This document shows positions 7,168 to 16,948 of a stretch of 64,000 bases of DNA, one piece after another. The stretch is from Planctomycetaceae bacterium (GTDB lineage: Bacteria > Planctomycetota > Planctomycetia > Planctomycetales > Planctomycetaceae), in the NCBI GenBank assembly GCA_029259845.1, contig JAJDEI010000079.1, positions 31,713 to 95,712 of the forward strand. Direction: 5' to 3'. A program made the translations under genes and the position numbers. A model generated the notes under the pieces. That model did no database searches and was not told where the DNA came from. It saw only the letters and a list, made by a program, of their open reading frames with translations. How positions within the stretch are numbered: the stretch's first letter is position 1; the number at the start of each line of letters is the position of its first letter.

Positions 7168-10050
7168 ATGAGAGCGCCAGTCTCCCTCGCCCTGCTTGGT
7201 CTGCTCTGTCCGGTGTGCTTTGCGTTTGCTCAAGAGGAGCCGCTGCACGTCCAGATCGACGCCCATTTCTCTTCGCCGACCGGGGTCATGCCATCGCTCT
7301 CGAGTGATGCGGAGTATTTGCGGCAGGTGTCGCTCGACTTGACCGGCATGCCGCCGCGCGCGGAGGACGTTCGCGCGTTTCTCACCGACACGGCGGCAGA
7401 CAAACGGGAACGGGCCGTCGGCCGGCTGTTGGATTCGCCTCAGTTCGCGAGGCACTTGGCGACGACGCTTGATCTGATGCTGATGGAGCGACGTGCCAAC
7501 AAGAATGTCTCGCAGGATGAGTGGTCTGCCTGGTTGCTGGCGTCAGTTCGAGACGGGAAGCCGTGGAACGTGATGGCCCGCGAGATTCTCTCCGCTGATG
7601 GGGATGATCCGGCGACACGGCCGGCGGCGCGGTTTTTCCTCGACCGGTTGTCGGAGCCGAACCTGCTCACAAGGGACATCGGACGTATTCTCTTCGGGCG
7701 GGACCTGCAATGTGCCCAGTGCCACGACCATCCGCTGATTGATGACTACCTGCAGGCGGACTACCACGGTTTGCTGGCGTTCCTGGCACCCGGCTATGCC
7801 CACGTTCGCAAAGAGACGGTCAAGGAAGGGGACAAGGAAACAACCAAGGAGGTCACGTTGCATGCTGAGAAGGCAGGGAGCGACCTCACGTTCGAGTCGG
7901 TGTTTATCAAGGGGACGTTGCACCGAACCGGGCCGCGGCTGTTCGACGATGTGGTGATCGAAGAGCCGTTCTTTTATCCGGGCGAAGAGTATGACGTCGC
8001 GCCGGCGGACGGCGTGAAGCCGGTGCCCAAGTTCAGCCGCCGGGCCAAACTGGCCGAACGGGCCACGGACGGCTCAAACCGGATGTTCAACGAGAACATG
8101 GCCAACCGGCTGTGGGCGCACATGCTGGGACGCGGGTTGGTGCATCCGGTGGACCTGCACCATGTTGACAATCCACCGACCGACCCGGCCCTGCTCACGC
8201 TATTGGGGGAGCGCTTTGCATCGATGAGTTTCGACATGCGCGGCTTCCTGCGGGAGATTGCGCTGTCACAGGTTTATCAGCGGTCGTTCGACAGGCCATC
8301 CGATCTGCTCACGACGGCGAGCGAGGCGGCTGCGAAAGTTGCCGAGCTCGAAGTACAGCAGAAATCGCTCACCGAAGCAGCCGCGGTGTCTTCCGCGACG
8401 TTCGAGACGGCGCACACGGCATGGGCGGAAGCAGAAGCCGCCACATTGCCGGTCGCGGAGGAGCTCGACAAAGCCAGAAACGCTTTTGCCGAAGCGAGGA
8501 AGAAACTTGACGCGGCCAATCAGGAAGTCACGAAGGCGCGGGGCGAACTGGAGCAGAAGCAGGTGGTTCTCGCTCCGGTTCAGCAGGCGGCGAGCGCGGC
8601 TCAACTGGCCGTCGAGAAGCTGAAAGACGATCAGGAACTGGCTGCAGCAGCACAGAAGTTTGCCGAACGCGCAAAGGAACTGACCGACGCCGTCGCCGCG
8701 CTGACGAAAGCCGTCGAGGAGAAAACGGCGGCTGTCACAGGGCCGGTGGAGGCATTGGCGGCGGCAAAGCCGCCTATTGACGTAGCGCTCGCCAAACTGA
8801 AGCCGCTGCACGAATCATTGCGACAGGCCGAACAAACGATGCTGGAGGCGCGGCGGCAGATGCGGCGCGATGCAACCGCCCTCTCGTCACTTGAACGGCA
8901 ACTGGAGACGGTGCGTGAAATTGCGGCGCTGCCCTCGCTTGAGCAGTCGATCGTGGCGAGCCGGGAAAACGTCGCTGTCCGGGAGGCCGAGCATGCCGCC
9001 GCTCAGAAGGAACGGGACGCCTATGTGGCCGTACTGACCGAACGGCAAGCCGAGATGGCATCGGCTGACGATGCCTTGGCGGCAGCGACCGGTCTTCTCA
9101 ACGAGGCGGTCACCGCACACATGAAGCGGGTCGAGAATGCGAAAGCAGTCCAGGTCGCCGCCGAGTCGGCACAAGTGGCGAGCGAGAAACTCCCGGATGA
9201 CCCCGTGCTGGCGGACGCTGCTCAAAAGCTGAAAGAGCGGGCGGGGGCCCTGCAAAGTGAAATGGGCGAGTCGCAGACGGCGGTTGAGACAGCAACGGCG
9301 GCGGCAGAGAAAGCGGGGCAGTCGCGTGATGCGGCGAATCAGACACTGGACGCCGCGACAGCGGAGCGTGAGCGCCGTGAAAAAATGGTGGCGGATGCAC
9401 AAGCGGCGGCCGTCCACGCACAGGAACAGGTGGTCGCGGATCAGGCGACGTATGATGCGGCTGTGTCGGAATTGACCGGTCGCTGGACGTCGGACTTTAC
9501 CCTCGCATCACTCAAGCCGCTCACGCCGGAGCAGCTTTGCTCGTCCATCTTTCAGGCAACGGGCGTCTACGAGCGATATTGGCAGGCGGAGGCGGCCGAA
9601 CTGGAAAAGGCGAGTCCGCTGACCGACGAACAGAAACACGACCCGGCCCAGATGGCAGCGCACAACCGTGAGATCGAGCAGCGGACGTACGACAAGCTGA
9701 AGGGCAACGTGGGCACGTTCGTCAAGTTCTACGGGGCTGCCGCCGGTCAGCCGCAAGGGGACTTCTTTGCAACCGCCGACCAGGCACTGTTCGCTGCAAA
9801 TGGTGCCGGAGCGGTCAACAGCTGGGTGGCGCCGGCCGGAGGCAACGTGACGGAGCGGATCATCAAGTCGACCGATCCGAACATCGCGGCAGACGAGTTG
9901 TACTTTACGGTGCTGAGCCGGCCGCCAACCAACGAAGAGACCGCCGAAGTGGCGGCCTATCTGGCGGCTCGCGAAGCGGACCGTCCGGTCGCGGCCCAGG
10001 AATTGGTGTGGGGACTGCTCAACTCCATCGAGTTTCGTTTCAACCATTGA
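7168..10050 (+). CDS. DUF1549/DUF1553 (PSCyt2/PSD1) secreted protein with a coiled-coil insert
   Basis: A 960-residue planctomycete-type protein. I chose the ATG at 7168 because it begins a signal peptide (MRAPVSLALLGLLCPVCFAFA); the frame is open far upstream but antisense to fabI. A DUF1549 region (about residues 25-210) contains CAQCHDHP near residue 180, a CxxCH haem-like motif. DUF1553 begins around residue 305 (NRMFNENMANRLWAHMLGRG). Residues about 385-770 are an Ala/Glu/Lys-rich coiled coil that interrupts DUF1553, whose end resumes near LKPLTPEQLCSSIFQATG. It heads an operon with the DUF1501 and WD40 genes. Function is unknown; roles in extracytoplasmic degradation have been suggested for the family. 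Confidence 0.88.
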   Translation: MRAPVSLALLGLLCPVCFAFAQEEPLHVQIDAHFSSPTGVMPSLSSDAEYLRQVSLDLTGMPPRAEDVRAFLTDTAADKRERAVGRLLDSPQFARHLATTLDLMLMERRANKNVSQDEWSAWLLASVRDGKPWNVMAREILSADGDDPATRPAARFFLDRLSEPNLLTRDIGRILFGRDLQCAQCHDHPLIDDYLQADYHGLLAFLAPGYAHVRKETVKEGDKETTKEVTLHAEKAGSDLTFESVFIKGTLHRTGPRLFDDVVIEEPFFYPGEEYDVAPADGVKPVPKFSRRAKLAERATDGSNRMFNENMANRLWAHMLGRGLVHPVDLHHVDNPPTDPALLTLLGERFASMSFDMRGFLREIALSQVYQRSFDRPSDLLTTASEAAAKVAELEVQQKSLTEAAAVSSATFETAHTAWAEAEAATLPVAEELDKARNAFAEARKKLDAANQEVTKARGELEQKQVVLAPVQQAASAAQLAVEKLKDDQELAAAAQKFAERAKELTDAVAALTKAVEEKTAAVTGPVEALAAAKPPIDVALAKLKPLHESLRQAEQTMLEARRQMRRDATALSSLERQLETVREIAALPSLEQSIVASRENVAVREAEHAAAQKERDAYVAVLTERQAEMASADDALAAATGLLNEAVTAHMKRVENAKAVQVAAESAQVASEKLPDDPVLADAAQKLKERAGALQSEMGESQTAVETATAAAEKAGQSRDAANQTLDAATAERERREKMVADAQAAAVHAQEQVVADQATYDAAVSELTGRWTSDFTLASLKPLTPEQLCSSIFQATGVYERYWQAEAAELEKASPLTDEQKHDPAQMAAHNREIEQRTYDKLKGNVGTFVKFYGAAAGQPQGDFFATADQALFAANGAGAVNSWVAPAGGNVTERIIKSTDPNIAADELYFTVLSRPPTNEETAEVAAYLAAREADRPVAAQELVWGLLNSIEFRFNH

Positions 10051-10116
10051 TCAATCATTGGCCGGCGCCTTCGTCCTGACGGTTGACGGGACGCCGGCTC
10101 ATCGAGGGATGATCTG

Positions 10117-11409
10117 ATGACCATTCGTTACGCATGCAATTCGTCCGAGCACGGCATGGCTCGCCGCAGCTTTCTGGGAACGATGGCGGCTGCGGGCACC
10201 GGAGCGATCACCGGCGGGCTGGGAGCGTTCGCGCGTTCGGCTGTTTCCGAACAACTCATCCGTGAACAGAAACGGATCGTCATCTGGGACATGCATGGCG
10301 GGCTCAGCCAGTTGGAAAGCTGGGACCCCAAACCGGGGACCGACACGGGCGGGCCGTTCCGGTCGATTCCGACTTCGGTGCCGGGCATCGGAATCTGCGA
10401 ACTGTTGCCCCGGACGGCCCAGCAGATGCACCACCTGTGCCTCGTCCGCGGCGTCAACACATCCGAAGACGACCATGGCAAGGGACGCTACAAGGTGCTC
10501 ACCGGCCGTCCCCAGACACCCGCTGCCAACAACCCGGAGATTGGAGCCGTCGCCGCCAAGGCGCTCATGCCGGAGGACTATGCGCTCCCTGGACACATCC
10601 TGATTACGCCCGGCGGCGGGGGCGGGCGCAGCAACGATGCGGCCTATCTGGGACCCAAGTACGCCAGCGTCCAACTAGGCAACGGCAAGCCGCCGGAGAA
10701 TACCGTCTTGCCGGACACGATCACCGTCGAATCAGACGCCGCCCGGCAGGATTTCCGCCGCCACCTCAATGAACGGTTCCTCAGCCGTCGTCGGACTGCC
10801 GTCACCGACGCCTACGGCTACTCCTACGAGCAAGCCCTGCAACTCATGCAACACCGGGATGTGTTTGATGTCTCCAAGGAGCCGGCGAAAGACCACGAGC
10901 GGTACGGGAAGCACGATTTGGGACGGCATGCCTTGCTTGCCCGGCGGATGCTGGAGATGGGAACGCCGGTCGTCAAGCTGTCGCATTCCAACTACGACAC
11001 ACATCACGAGAACTTCAACTTCCACATCGAGCAACTGGGCGAGCTCGACCGTGCGTTTTCGTGCTTCGTCGAAGATCTGGCCGACCGGGGCATGCTGGAG
11101 AGCACGCTGATCATCATGTTTTCGGAGTTCGGCCGCACGCCGCGCATCAACACTCGGTATGGGCGGGATCACTGGTCACATGCCTGGTCGGTGCTGATGG
11201 CCGGATGCCGCATGCCGCGGGGTGCGACATACGGCAAGACAAACGACAACGGCACAGAGGTCATCGAGGGCCAGGTCGACCATGCCAACCTGTTCCACAC
11301 GTACCTCCAGGCAGTGGGTGTCGATTCGACAGCGTCGTTTGACATTGAGGGCCGCGAAGTCCCGCTGGCGGACCCGTCGTCGCATCCCATCGAGGAGATT
11401 CTGGCGTAG
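10117..11409 (+). CDS. DUF1501 (sulfatase-like) Tat-exported protein
   Basis: A 430-residue member of the DUF1501 family, which is related to alkaline-phosphatase/sulfatase folds. It carries a twin-arginine signal, ARRSFLGTMAAAGTGAITG (residues 16-34), so it is exported folded. Family marks include IWDMHGGLSQLESWDPKPG, GGGGRSNDAAYLGP and the C-terminal MFSEFGRTPRIN and GRDHWSHAWSV. A GAGG ribosome site precedes the ATG at 10117. DUF1501 genes lie next to DUF1549/1553 genes in nearly all planctomycetes, as here, and the two products are presumed to act together outside the cytoplasm. Substrate unknown. Confidence 0.92.
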   Translation: MTIRYACNSSEHGMARRSFLGTMAAAGTGAITGGLGAFARSAVSEQLIREQKRIVIWDMHGGLSQLESWDPKPGTDTGGPFRSIPTSVPGIGICELLPRTAQQMHHLCLVRGVNTSEDDHGKGRYKVLTGRPQTPAANNPEIGAVAAKALMPEDYALPGHILITPGGGGGRSNDAAYLGPKYASVQLGNGKPPENTVLPDTITVESDAARQDFRRHLNERFLSRRRTAVTDAYGYSYEQALQLMQHRDVFDVSKEPAKDHERYGKHDLGRHALLARRMLEMGTPVVKLSHSNYDTHHENFNFHIEQLGELDRAFSCFVEDLADRGMLESTLIIMFSEFGRTPRINTRYGRDHWSHAWSVLMAGCRMPRGATYGKTNDNGTEVIEGQVDHANLFHTYLQAVGVDSTASFDIEGREVPLADPSSHPIEEILA

Positions 11410-11541
11410 TCCCGTGTCGTCATTGAAATCATGGGAGCGCGCTGCAATCGTCGAGTGTCGTGATCGGACCGCATCCTTTTCCAAGCCGTCGACTTGGGAG
11501 GCGTATTGCGAACCACCAATCATTTTGGATGACCATTGCCC

Positions 11542-12549
11542 ATGTCTGCCCCTGCTGAACTTGACCCCAAACAGGCGCACCTGGTTTCCGAGTGGAAACA
11601 TGACCGTCCGATGAACGCTTGCCGCATCGACCCGCAGGGGCGATACGTCTTCGGCGGGTCGGAGGACGCGGTGGTCAGCCGCTTTCAGCTTGACGATGGG
11701 ACACGGACGGTGCTGGCCGAAGGGCATGACACCTGGGTCCGGGCACTCGCGTTTTCCAAGGATGGCACGCACGCCATCAGCGGTGCATGCGACGGCAAGA
11801 TCACCTGGTGGGAGACGGCCGCAGAGACCCCGACACCGGTTCGCTCGGTCGCTGCGCACAAGGGATGGGTCCGGTCGATGGACGCCAATCCGGACGGCAC
11901 GCTGATCGCCACCGGCGGCAACGACAACATGGTGCGAATCTGGAACGCGCTGGACGGCTCATTGATGCAGGAACTGAGCGGGCATCAAGGGCACATCTAC
12001 AGCGTTGCCTTTCATCCGCAGGGTGGGTTTCTGCTCAGCGGTGACCTGATGGGGGTCGTCAAGCAGTGGGATGTCGCGACCGGCAAAGAGGTCCGCACGT
12101 TCGACGCAAAGCCCTTGCACACCCACAACGGCGGGCAGGGGGTCGATTATGGCGGTGTCCGGGCGCTGTCCGTCAGCCCGGACGGCAAATGGCTGGCCGC
12201 CGGCGGATTGCACGAGGCGACGAATCCATTCGCCGGGGTCAACAAACCGCTCGTGCTGCTGTTTGACTGGGAGACGCAGGAGGTCGCGCAAAAGCACGTC
12301 ACCGACGGCGTGGAGCGCGGCGTCGCCTGGCGGCTCGTCTGGCTCGCCGACGGAACGCTCGTGGGCGTCTCCTCCGGTTCGAACGAAGGAATGCTGCTCT
12401 TCTGGAAACCGGACGCAGCGAGCGATTTTCACCGCTTCAAACTGCCCAGCAATGCCCGCGACATGGACCTGCACCCGGACGGCCTCCAGGTGGCCACGGC
12501 CCATCACGACCAGCATGTGCGGATTACGCGGCTTGCTGCCAAGGCGTAG
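11542..12549 (+). CDS. WD40 repeat protein
   Basis: A 335-residue beta-propeller. Repeats are visible with the usual pattern, for example GHDTWVRALAFSKDGTHAIS, AHKGWVRSMDANPDGTLIAT and GHQGHIYSVAFHPQGGFLLS, each followed by a WxxxxxxE/K-type strand. I used the ATG at 11542; a TTG two codons earlier is possible. No signal peptide is apparent, so it is probably cytoplasmic, unlike its two operon partners. WD40 proteins usually act as scaffolds, and its position as third gene of the DUF1549/1553-DUF1501 operon suggests a shared process. About 130 bases separate it from the DUF1501 gene. Confidence 0.9.
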   Translation: MSAPAELDPKQAHLVSEWKHDRPMNACRIDPQGRYVFGGSEDAVVSRFQLDDGTRTVLAEGHDTWVRALAFSKDGTHAISGACDGKITWWETAAETPTPVRSVAAHKGWVRSMDANPDGTLIATGGNDNMVRIWNALDGSLMQELSGHQGHIYSVAFHPQGGFLLSGDLMGVVKQWDVATGKEVRTFDAKPLHTHNGGQGVDYGGVRALSVSPDGKWLAAGGLHEATNPFAGVNKPLVLLFDWETQEVAQKHVTDGVERGVAWRLVWLADGTLVGVSSGSNEGMLLFWKPDAASDFHRFKLPSNARDMDLHPDGLQVATAHHDQHVRITRLAAKA

Positions 12550-12685
12550 CCGCAAGCCGCAGGGGGGCGCGTACAACGACGGTTCGGGTGGCTTCCCGGC
12601 ATCCGGGGAGACGATGCTGCCCCGGCGGCGATTCGCCGATCGCTGCCTGCCGAATCACGACGGGCCCAGCGACGAAGGTGTCCTG

Positions 12686-15073
12686 TTACGAGGGTGTCCG
12701 TTCTTTGGGGCGGCGGCCATTCGCGGCATCGGCCTGATCGTCCACGTAGTACTTGTTGTGGGACGAACTCCGGGAGTCGTCGCCCATGCCGTAACCATAG
12801 CCGTATCCGTACCCATAGCCGTAGCCGTACATGTGGCCCGGCCGGTAGTAACCCCGTCCGCCGTAGGCGTAGCGGCGGCGGGTCGCTGCGTCGATGCCGT
12901 TGACCACGACGCCAAGTGTGTTGGCGTCCAATTGCGTGAGCAGCTCCGTGGCGCGGACGGCGTCCATGCGTGATTTGTTGTTCACTCGGATACACAGGAG
13001 TACGCCATCCACGCGGGGGGCGACCGCGCTGGGGTCGGTGACGGCGAGAACCGGCGGCGTGTCCAACAGCACGAAATCGTATTTTTCGCGGAGGACGTCG
13101 AGCATCTCTCCGAACCGGCTCTGGGTGAGCAACTCCGAAGGATTGTCCGGCCGGGGTCCGCACGGCAGGCAATCAAGATTGGCGACCGCAGTCTCCTGGA
13201 TCACCTCGAGGAGGTCGGCGTCTCCCATGATGGCGGACGAGATCCCGACCTCGTTGGAGATGTTGAAGAGTTTATGAACACGCGACCGACGGAAATCGGC
13301 ATCGACCAGCAGGACCCGTTTTCCCGACTGGGCAATCGTGACGGCGATGTTCGCAGCCAGTGTCGATTTTCCATCGCCGGGATTGGGACTGGTGATCTGG
13401 ATGACCTTGTGCTGTGCCCCGCGCGTGCTGAAGTACAGCGCGGTGCGGATCGCCCGGAAGGCTTCGGCCGCGCGCGATTTTGGCCGGTGATAGGTAATGA
13501 TCGTAGGATGGACCGTCGGAGCGTTGTCGGCGTCTTTGGTTCGCTGCGTCGCTGTGATCATCGGACAGTGTCCGATGATCTGCAGGTGCAGCAGATGGCT
13601 GATTTCTTCCGGGCTCTTAAAGCTCTGGTCGGCGGCTTCGACGCCATAACCGAGGAGTAATCCGGCGAAAACCCCCAGCAGCCCGCCCACGGTGAGGATC
13701 TTGGCCAGATTCGGAGCGACCCGATAGCCGTAACCTGCTTCGCGAAGCATCTCGGCCGAGTAGCCGCCCGTGTCGGACGCCAGGTTGAGGTCCCTGAGTC
13801 TTTCGACAACCGTGGCATGCAGCTCGTTGTCCCGGTCGATCTGATCCCGCAAGCGGCGGACACGATCTTCCCAAACCTGAATTTCTTTCGCTTTTTTCTG
13901 TTCGTCATCGAGCAGTTTCTGCAATTCGTCGAGTTGCGAACGCTTGGTTTGCAGTTCCAGCTTCAGCGAGTTGATATAGACGGTCAAAAAATCGGCCCTG
14001 GGGGCGGCGGTGCCCGGCTGTGCTTCGCCCAGGATTTCCATGAGGTGGCTGCGGGTCATCGCGATCTTTTTGCGCAGCTTGATCACTTGCGGGTGATCTT
14101 CTCCGTGTGTCTCCAGCAGGTCCAGCTCCTCGAGCACCAGCGGAAACAGTTGGCTGGAGATGGAATTCACCTGCCGTTGCATGTCCGTTTGATTGCCGGA
14201 CTGCTCGCCCGCTTGGCTCAGTGTGTGTTGGATCATCATCCGGAGCGCTTCCCGGTCACCGCCTCGCTGTAACGCCTGGTCGATCGATTCAAGTTCGCCG
14301 GCGATACTTCGTTCGTCCGCCCTGATCTGGGAAATCTGATGATCCAGCGCATTCACATGGGCCTGGAACGGATTCTTGCCCCGTTCTCCTTCCCAGAGCA
14401 GCGGCGCCTGTTGACGCAGTTTGGCATACTCGTCTTCCGCCCGGCTGAGATCTTTGGCCAGTTCGTCCGTGGCACGTGTGAGCAGGTGCTTCATGTCCTG
14501 ATTCACGTTCTGGAACTGCAATTGCAGGTGCCGCCGATAGCTGTGAATCACCGCGTTGACGATCTCGCCGCACTCCTTGGGGTGAGGGCCTGAAAACCGA
14601 ACTTCCAGGATGTCCGCCTTTTCGTCCACCTGGTCGACGGTCAGCCCGCCGATCAGGGTATCGACCGGATTCGCGGATCGCCGCAGCGTCTGGGTGTCGG
14701 TCAGGTCGTTCTCTTCAATGGCCGACTTGACGATGTCGCGGCTGCGAATCATGTAGGTGTCGTTGGCGAGAAAGTCCTGGCGCCGGACAAACGCCTGCTG
14801 TTTCGATCCGGAAATCGGCATCTGCGGCATCTGTTTGATGACCAGCACGCGGCCTTTCGATTGAAAGACCTCCGGTTGCCGCACGAAGTACATGTAACTC
14901 AACGCCAGGCCGACAATGAGACCGAATCCAATCAGCCATTTGCGCCGCAGCAGGAATCCGACAATGTCGAATCCCTCATCAGGCGGTTCCTCGGCCATCA
15001 TCGCTTGTGCGACGTCACGTTGGTCAATCGACACAGTTGCTACCTTTTTCTCTGGGCGGTCACTCTGGATCAT
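12686..15073 (-). CDS. Wzz/BY-kinase: polysaccharide co-polymerase with tyrosine autokinase
   Basis: Controls chain length and export of surface polysaccharide. An N-terminal Wzz domain with a membrane helix (KWLIGFGLIVGLALSYMYFV) is followed by a long periplasmic coiled coil, a second membrane helix (ILTVGGLLGVFAGLLLGYG) and a cytoplasmic BY-kinase domain with P-loop SPNPGDGKSTLAANIA (about 13350-13395), Walker A' VLLVDADFRRS and Walker B FVLLDTPPVL. The C-terminus is extremely tyrosine-rich, including seven Gly-Tyr pairs, the expected autophosphorylation tail. Start uncertain: ATG at 15073 used; a GTG at 15034 has the better ribosome site (AAAAAGG) and another ATG lies at 15142. Last gene of a run with two DUF218 proteins. 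Confidence 0.92.
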   Translation of the reverse strand: MIQSDRPEKKVATVSIDQRDVAQAMMAEEPPDEGFDIVGFLLRRKWLIGFGLIVGLALSYMYFVRQPEVFQSKGRVLVIKQMPQMPISGSKQQAFVRRQDFLANDTYMIRSRDIVKSAIEENDLTDTQTLRRSANPVDTLIGGLTVDQVDEKADILEVRFSGPHPKECGEIVNAVIHSYRRHLQLQFQNVNQDMKHLLTRATDELAKDLSRAEDEYAKLRQQAPLLWEGERGKNPFQAHVNALDHQISQIRADERSIAGELESIDQALQRGGDREALRMMIQHTLSQAGEQSGNQTDMQRQVNSISSQLFPLVLEELDLLETHGEDHPQVIKLRKKIAMTRSHLMEILGEAQPGTAAPRADFLTVYINSLKLELQTKRSQLDELQKLLDDEQKKAKEIQVWEDRVRRLRDQIDRDNELHATVVERLRDLNLASDTGGYSAEMLREAGYGYRVAPNLAKILTVGGLLGVFAGLLLGYGVEAADQSFKSPEEISHLLHLQIIGHCPMITATQRTKDADNAPTVHPTIITYHRPKSRAAEAFRAIRTALYFSTRGAQHKVIQITSPNPGDGKSTLAANIAVTIAQSGKRVLLVDADFRRSRVHKLFNISNEVGISSAIMGDADLLEVIQETAVANLDCLPCGPRPDNPSELLTQSRFGEMLDVLREKYDFVLLDTPPVLAVTDPSAVAPRVDGVLLCIRVNNKSRMDAVRATELLTQLDANTLGVVVNGIDAATRRRYAYGGRGYYRPGHMYGYGYGYGYGYGYGMGDDSRSSSHNKYYVDDQADAANGRRPKERTPS
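12788..12829 (-). repeat. Gly-Tyr coding hexamer repeat in the BY-kinase tail
   Basis: Seven consecutive GGN-TAY codon pairs encode a Gly-Tyr array just before the C-terminus. The synonymous codons vary from copy to copy (GGC, GGT, GGA, GGG; TAC, TAT), so this is not a fresh slippage array but a conserved peptide pattern. Confidence 0.85.
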
Positions 15074-15128
15074 GCAATCGGTGTGAACCGAACACGTTTC
15101 ATCGCCTGGCCGGTAAACTGGCCGCGGC

Positions 15129-15869
15129 TCACACCGGCTCATTCTCAGAACCGGATCTCGCCCGCAGCGACATTTGACGAGACACGGTCCGCCACCATTT
15201 CCACAGAATGGAGATCAGCAACAGACTACTCACCCAAACGTAGGGGCCGGAATACCGGAAGAGGTAAAATCCGAGTTTCACATTCTCCGACAGCACCATG
15301 TTCGCACTGGAACGATTCTGCCACCATGTCTCATCTGCGAAACCCGGGTTCGGTGCTGCAACGAACTGTAAGCGGTCAGCGTTGTCACCCATCACGCGGC
15401 GAAAGATAAAGCGCGCCCGCCGCGTATGAAACGCGTTGGTGACAACGATGACGCGGTCCTGAGGCCGCGTTTCAAGATAAGCAGATAAGGCGGTGGCATC
15501 CTCGAAGGTCGTTCGGCTCGCGCCTTCCAAGCATAGAACCTTGTCTGTTGGAATTCCACGCTGCAACAGGATTCGCCGCAGCACTTCCGCCGTCTGCGGC
15601 TTGATCCCGTCCGTAACATCCGCGTTGGCATCGGTTTCCGGAATGAGCACATCTTTGGCCAATCCGGCCTTGAGCACCGCCGCGGCCACGATGGGGCGGT
15701 AGGTTTCATCTCCCGGCAGCACGAGCACGTGCTCCGCACAAGCGGGGGCCTCGCCGACATCGAGCCAACGGCACAAGCCCGGAAGGACCGTTGCAGGCCG
15801 CGACAGGATCACCCAGCACACCGCCAGGCCAATCAGAACGACGAGCGATTTCACTCCGGGGCGCGGCAT
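15129..15869 (-). CDS. DUF218 (YdcF/ElyC/SanA-like) membrane protein
   Basis: A 246-residue protein with an N-terminal membrane helix (LVVLIGLAVCWVILS), a DUF218 domain and a C-terminal helix (GPYVWVSSLLLISILWKWW). DUF218 features include HVLVLPGDETYRP near residues 47-59, the ASRTTFEDA segment that follows a helix, and VIVVTNAFHTRRARFIF. Members act in envelope polysaccharide or peptidoglycan metabolism, often next to exopolysaccharide genes, though their reaction is not known. It overlaps the upstream DUF218 gene by 19 bases and precedes the BY-kinase, so all three are probably one operon. It differs from its neighbour in keeping a standard STTFEDA-like motif. Confidence 0.82.
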   Translation of the reverse strand: MPRPGVKSLVVLIGLAVCWVILSRPATVLPGLCRWLDVGEAPACAEHVLVLPGDETYRPIVAAAVLKAGLAKDVLIPETDANADVTDGIKPQTAEVLRRILLQRGIPTDKVLCLEGASRTTFEDATALSAYLETRPQDRVIVVTNAFHTRRARFIFRRVMGDNADRLQFVAAPNPGFADETWWQNRSSANMVLSENVKLGFYLFRYSGPYVWVSSLLLISILWKWWRTVSRQMSLRARSGSENEPV

Positions 15870-16585
15870 TCCGCCTCCCCGTGTGTTGAGACGAACCTCC
15901 GTTCGTAGTCATCCGCATCCCACGCGAATGGCTCGCGCTCCGCATCGACGCCGCGCACCATCGTAAAGGCGAGCTGACAACCCGCGTTGAACATGCCCTT
16001 CCAGCCGGTCCGGGACTTCCACCAACTGCCCTCGTCGAAACGGTCGTTCGGCAGCCCCAGGATGGACACCCGCGCCACGGGCGACTTTCCTCGGATAGAC
16101 GCCAACACCAGCCGCAGGTTGCGGCCATGCAACCGGTCGCACAACACGACGGCGTGTGTCTCGGAGGATTCACGCAGTGCTTGCACGATCATCCGGGCCG
16201 CGTCATCGATGTCCCGCATGCCTCCGCTGAGAACGCGGACCTTCTCGGCGGGGATGCCCCTCTGCCGCAACTGCTCAAGTTCAATCGCATCGTTGGGAAG
16301 CAGAATTCCCGCGGACACCGCATAGCTGGCCCGCCGCTCCAACAGCCAGATTTCTGAAACAGCCCGTTCATCGAACAACGCGGCGGCACGCGGAAGCCGA
16401 TGATCTCCCCCCAGCACGATGGCAACATCAACCGGCGGAACCGGTTGCTCCGCGACAAGAAACTCCCCGATCGCCTGCAGCCACCACGGATGATACACGA
16501 CTGCCAACAGGGCGAAACTCAGGATCACATGCCTGCGCGTCACCCGGCGGCCGGGTGCCCGTGGCGTGGTGCCATGTTGTGTCAT
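15851..16585 (-). CDS. Second DUF218-like membrane protein
   Basis: A 244-residue paralogue of the next gene. After a basic N-terminus it has a membrane helix (HVILSFALLAVVYHPWWLQAIG), then a DUF218-like core: VDVAIVLGGDHRLPRAAALF, RRASYAVSAGILLPNDAIELEQL, KVRVLSGGMRDIDDAARMI and HAVVLCDRLHGRNLRLVL. The order of strands matches YdcF-like proteins but the family's STxxNA-type motif is degenerate (GGMRDIDDAA). ATG at 16585 is my choice; the frame stays open to 16783 with an unlikely, Arg-rich leader. Overlap with the second DUF218 gene implies coupled translation. Function in envelope polysaccharide handling is inferred from context. Confidence 0.72.
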   Translation of the reverse strand: MTQHGTTPRAPGRRVTRRHVILSFALLAVVYHPWWLQAIGEFLVAEQPVPPVDVAIVLGGDHRLPRAAALFDERAVSEIWLLERRASYAVSAGILLPNDAIELEQLRQRGIPAEKVRVLSGGMRDIDDAARMIVQALRESSETHAVVLCDRLHGRNLRLVLASIRGKSPVARVSILGLPNDRFDEGSWWKSRTGWKGMFNAGCQLAFTMVRGVDAEREPFAWDADDYERRFVSTHGEAECRAPE

Positions 16586-16948
16586 TCGGGTGTGTTGCAA
16601 ATTGTCACCGGATGATGTCCGGTCCAGTCGTCTTGGCCCCCGTCGCGCAAGCCTGAGCACGTCAAGCATCGAACAGTTCGGGACCGGCGTTATGAGGATC
16701 AAGCGGCATCGGGCGCGAATCAGCACCCCATCCACCCGGTCGCCACCGTCCTCGCTCCACGTCTCTCGTGGGTAGTCCGACAATCTCTCACCAGGTTACC
16801 TAGACCGCCTGATACTGGCGCTCTGTCTTACCGGAATGACCCTCACAGCAGTCGCAGGATTCACGACCTGATGGCCAACTCTGTCGAGTATGGGCTGAAA
16901 TTGTGACGATGTCTTCCGTATCAACCAATTCTCAGGAGAGTAGGGCTC

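Noticed and set aside
12788..12829. Phase-variable simple repeat
   Set aside because: The seven hexamer units differ in synonymous codons, so slippage is unlikely to be active.
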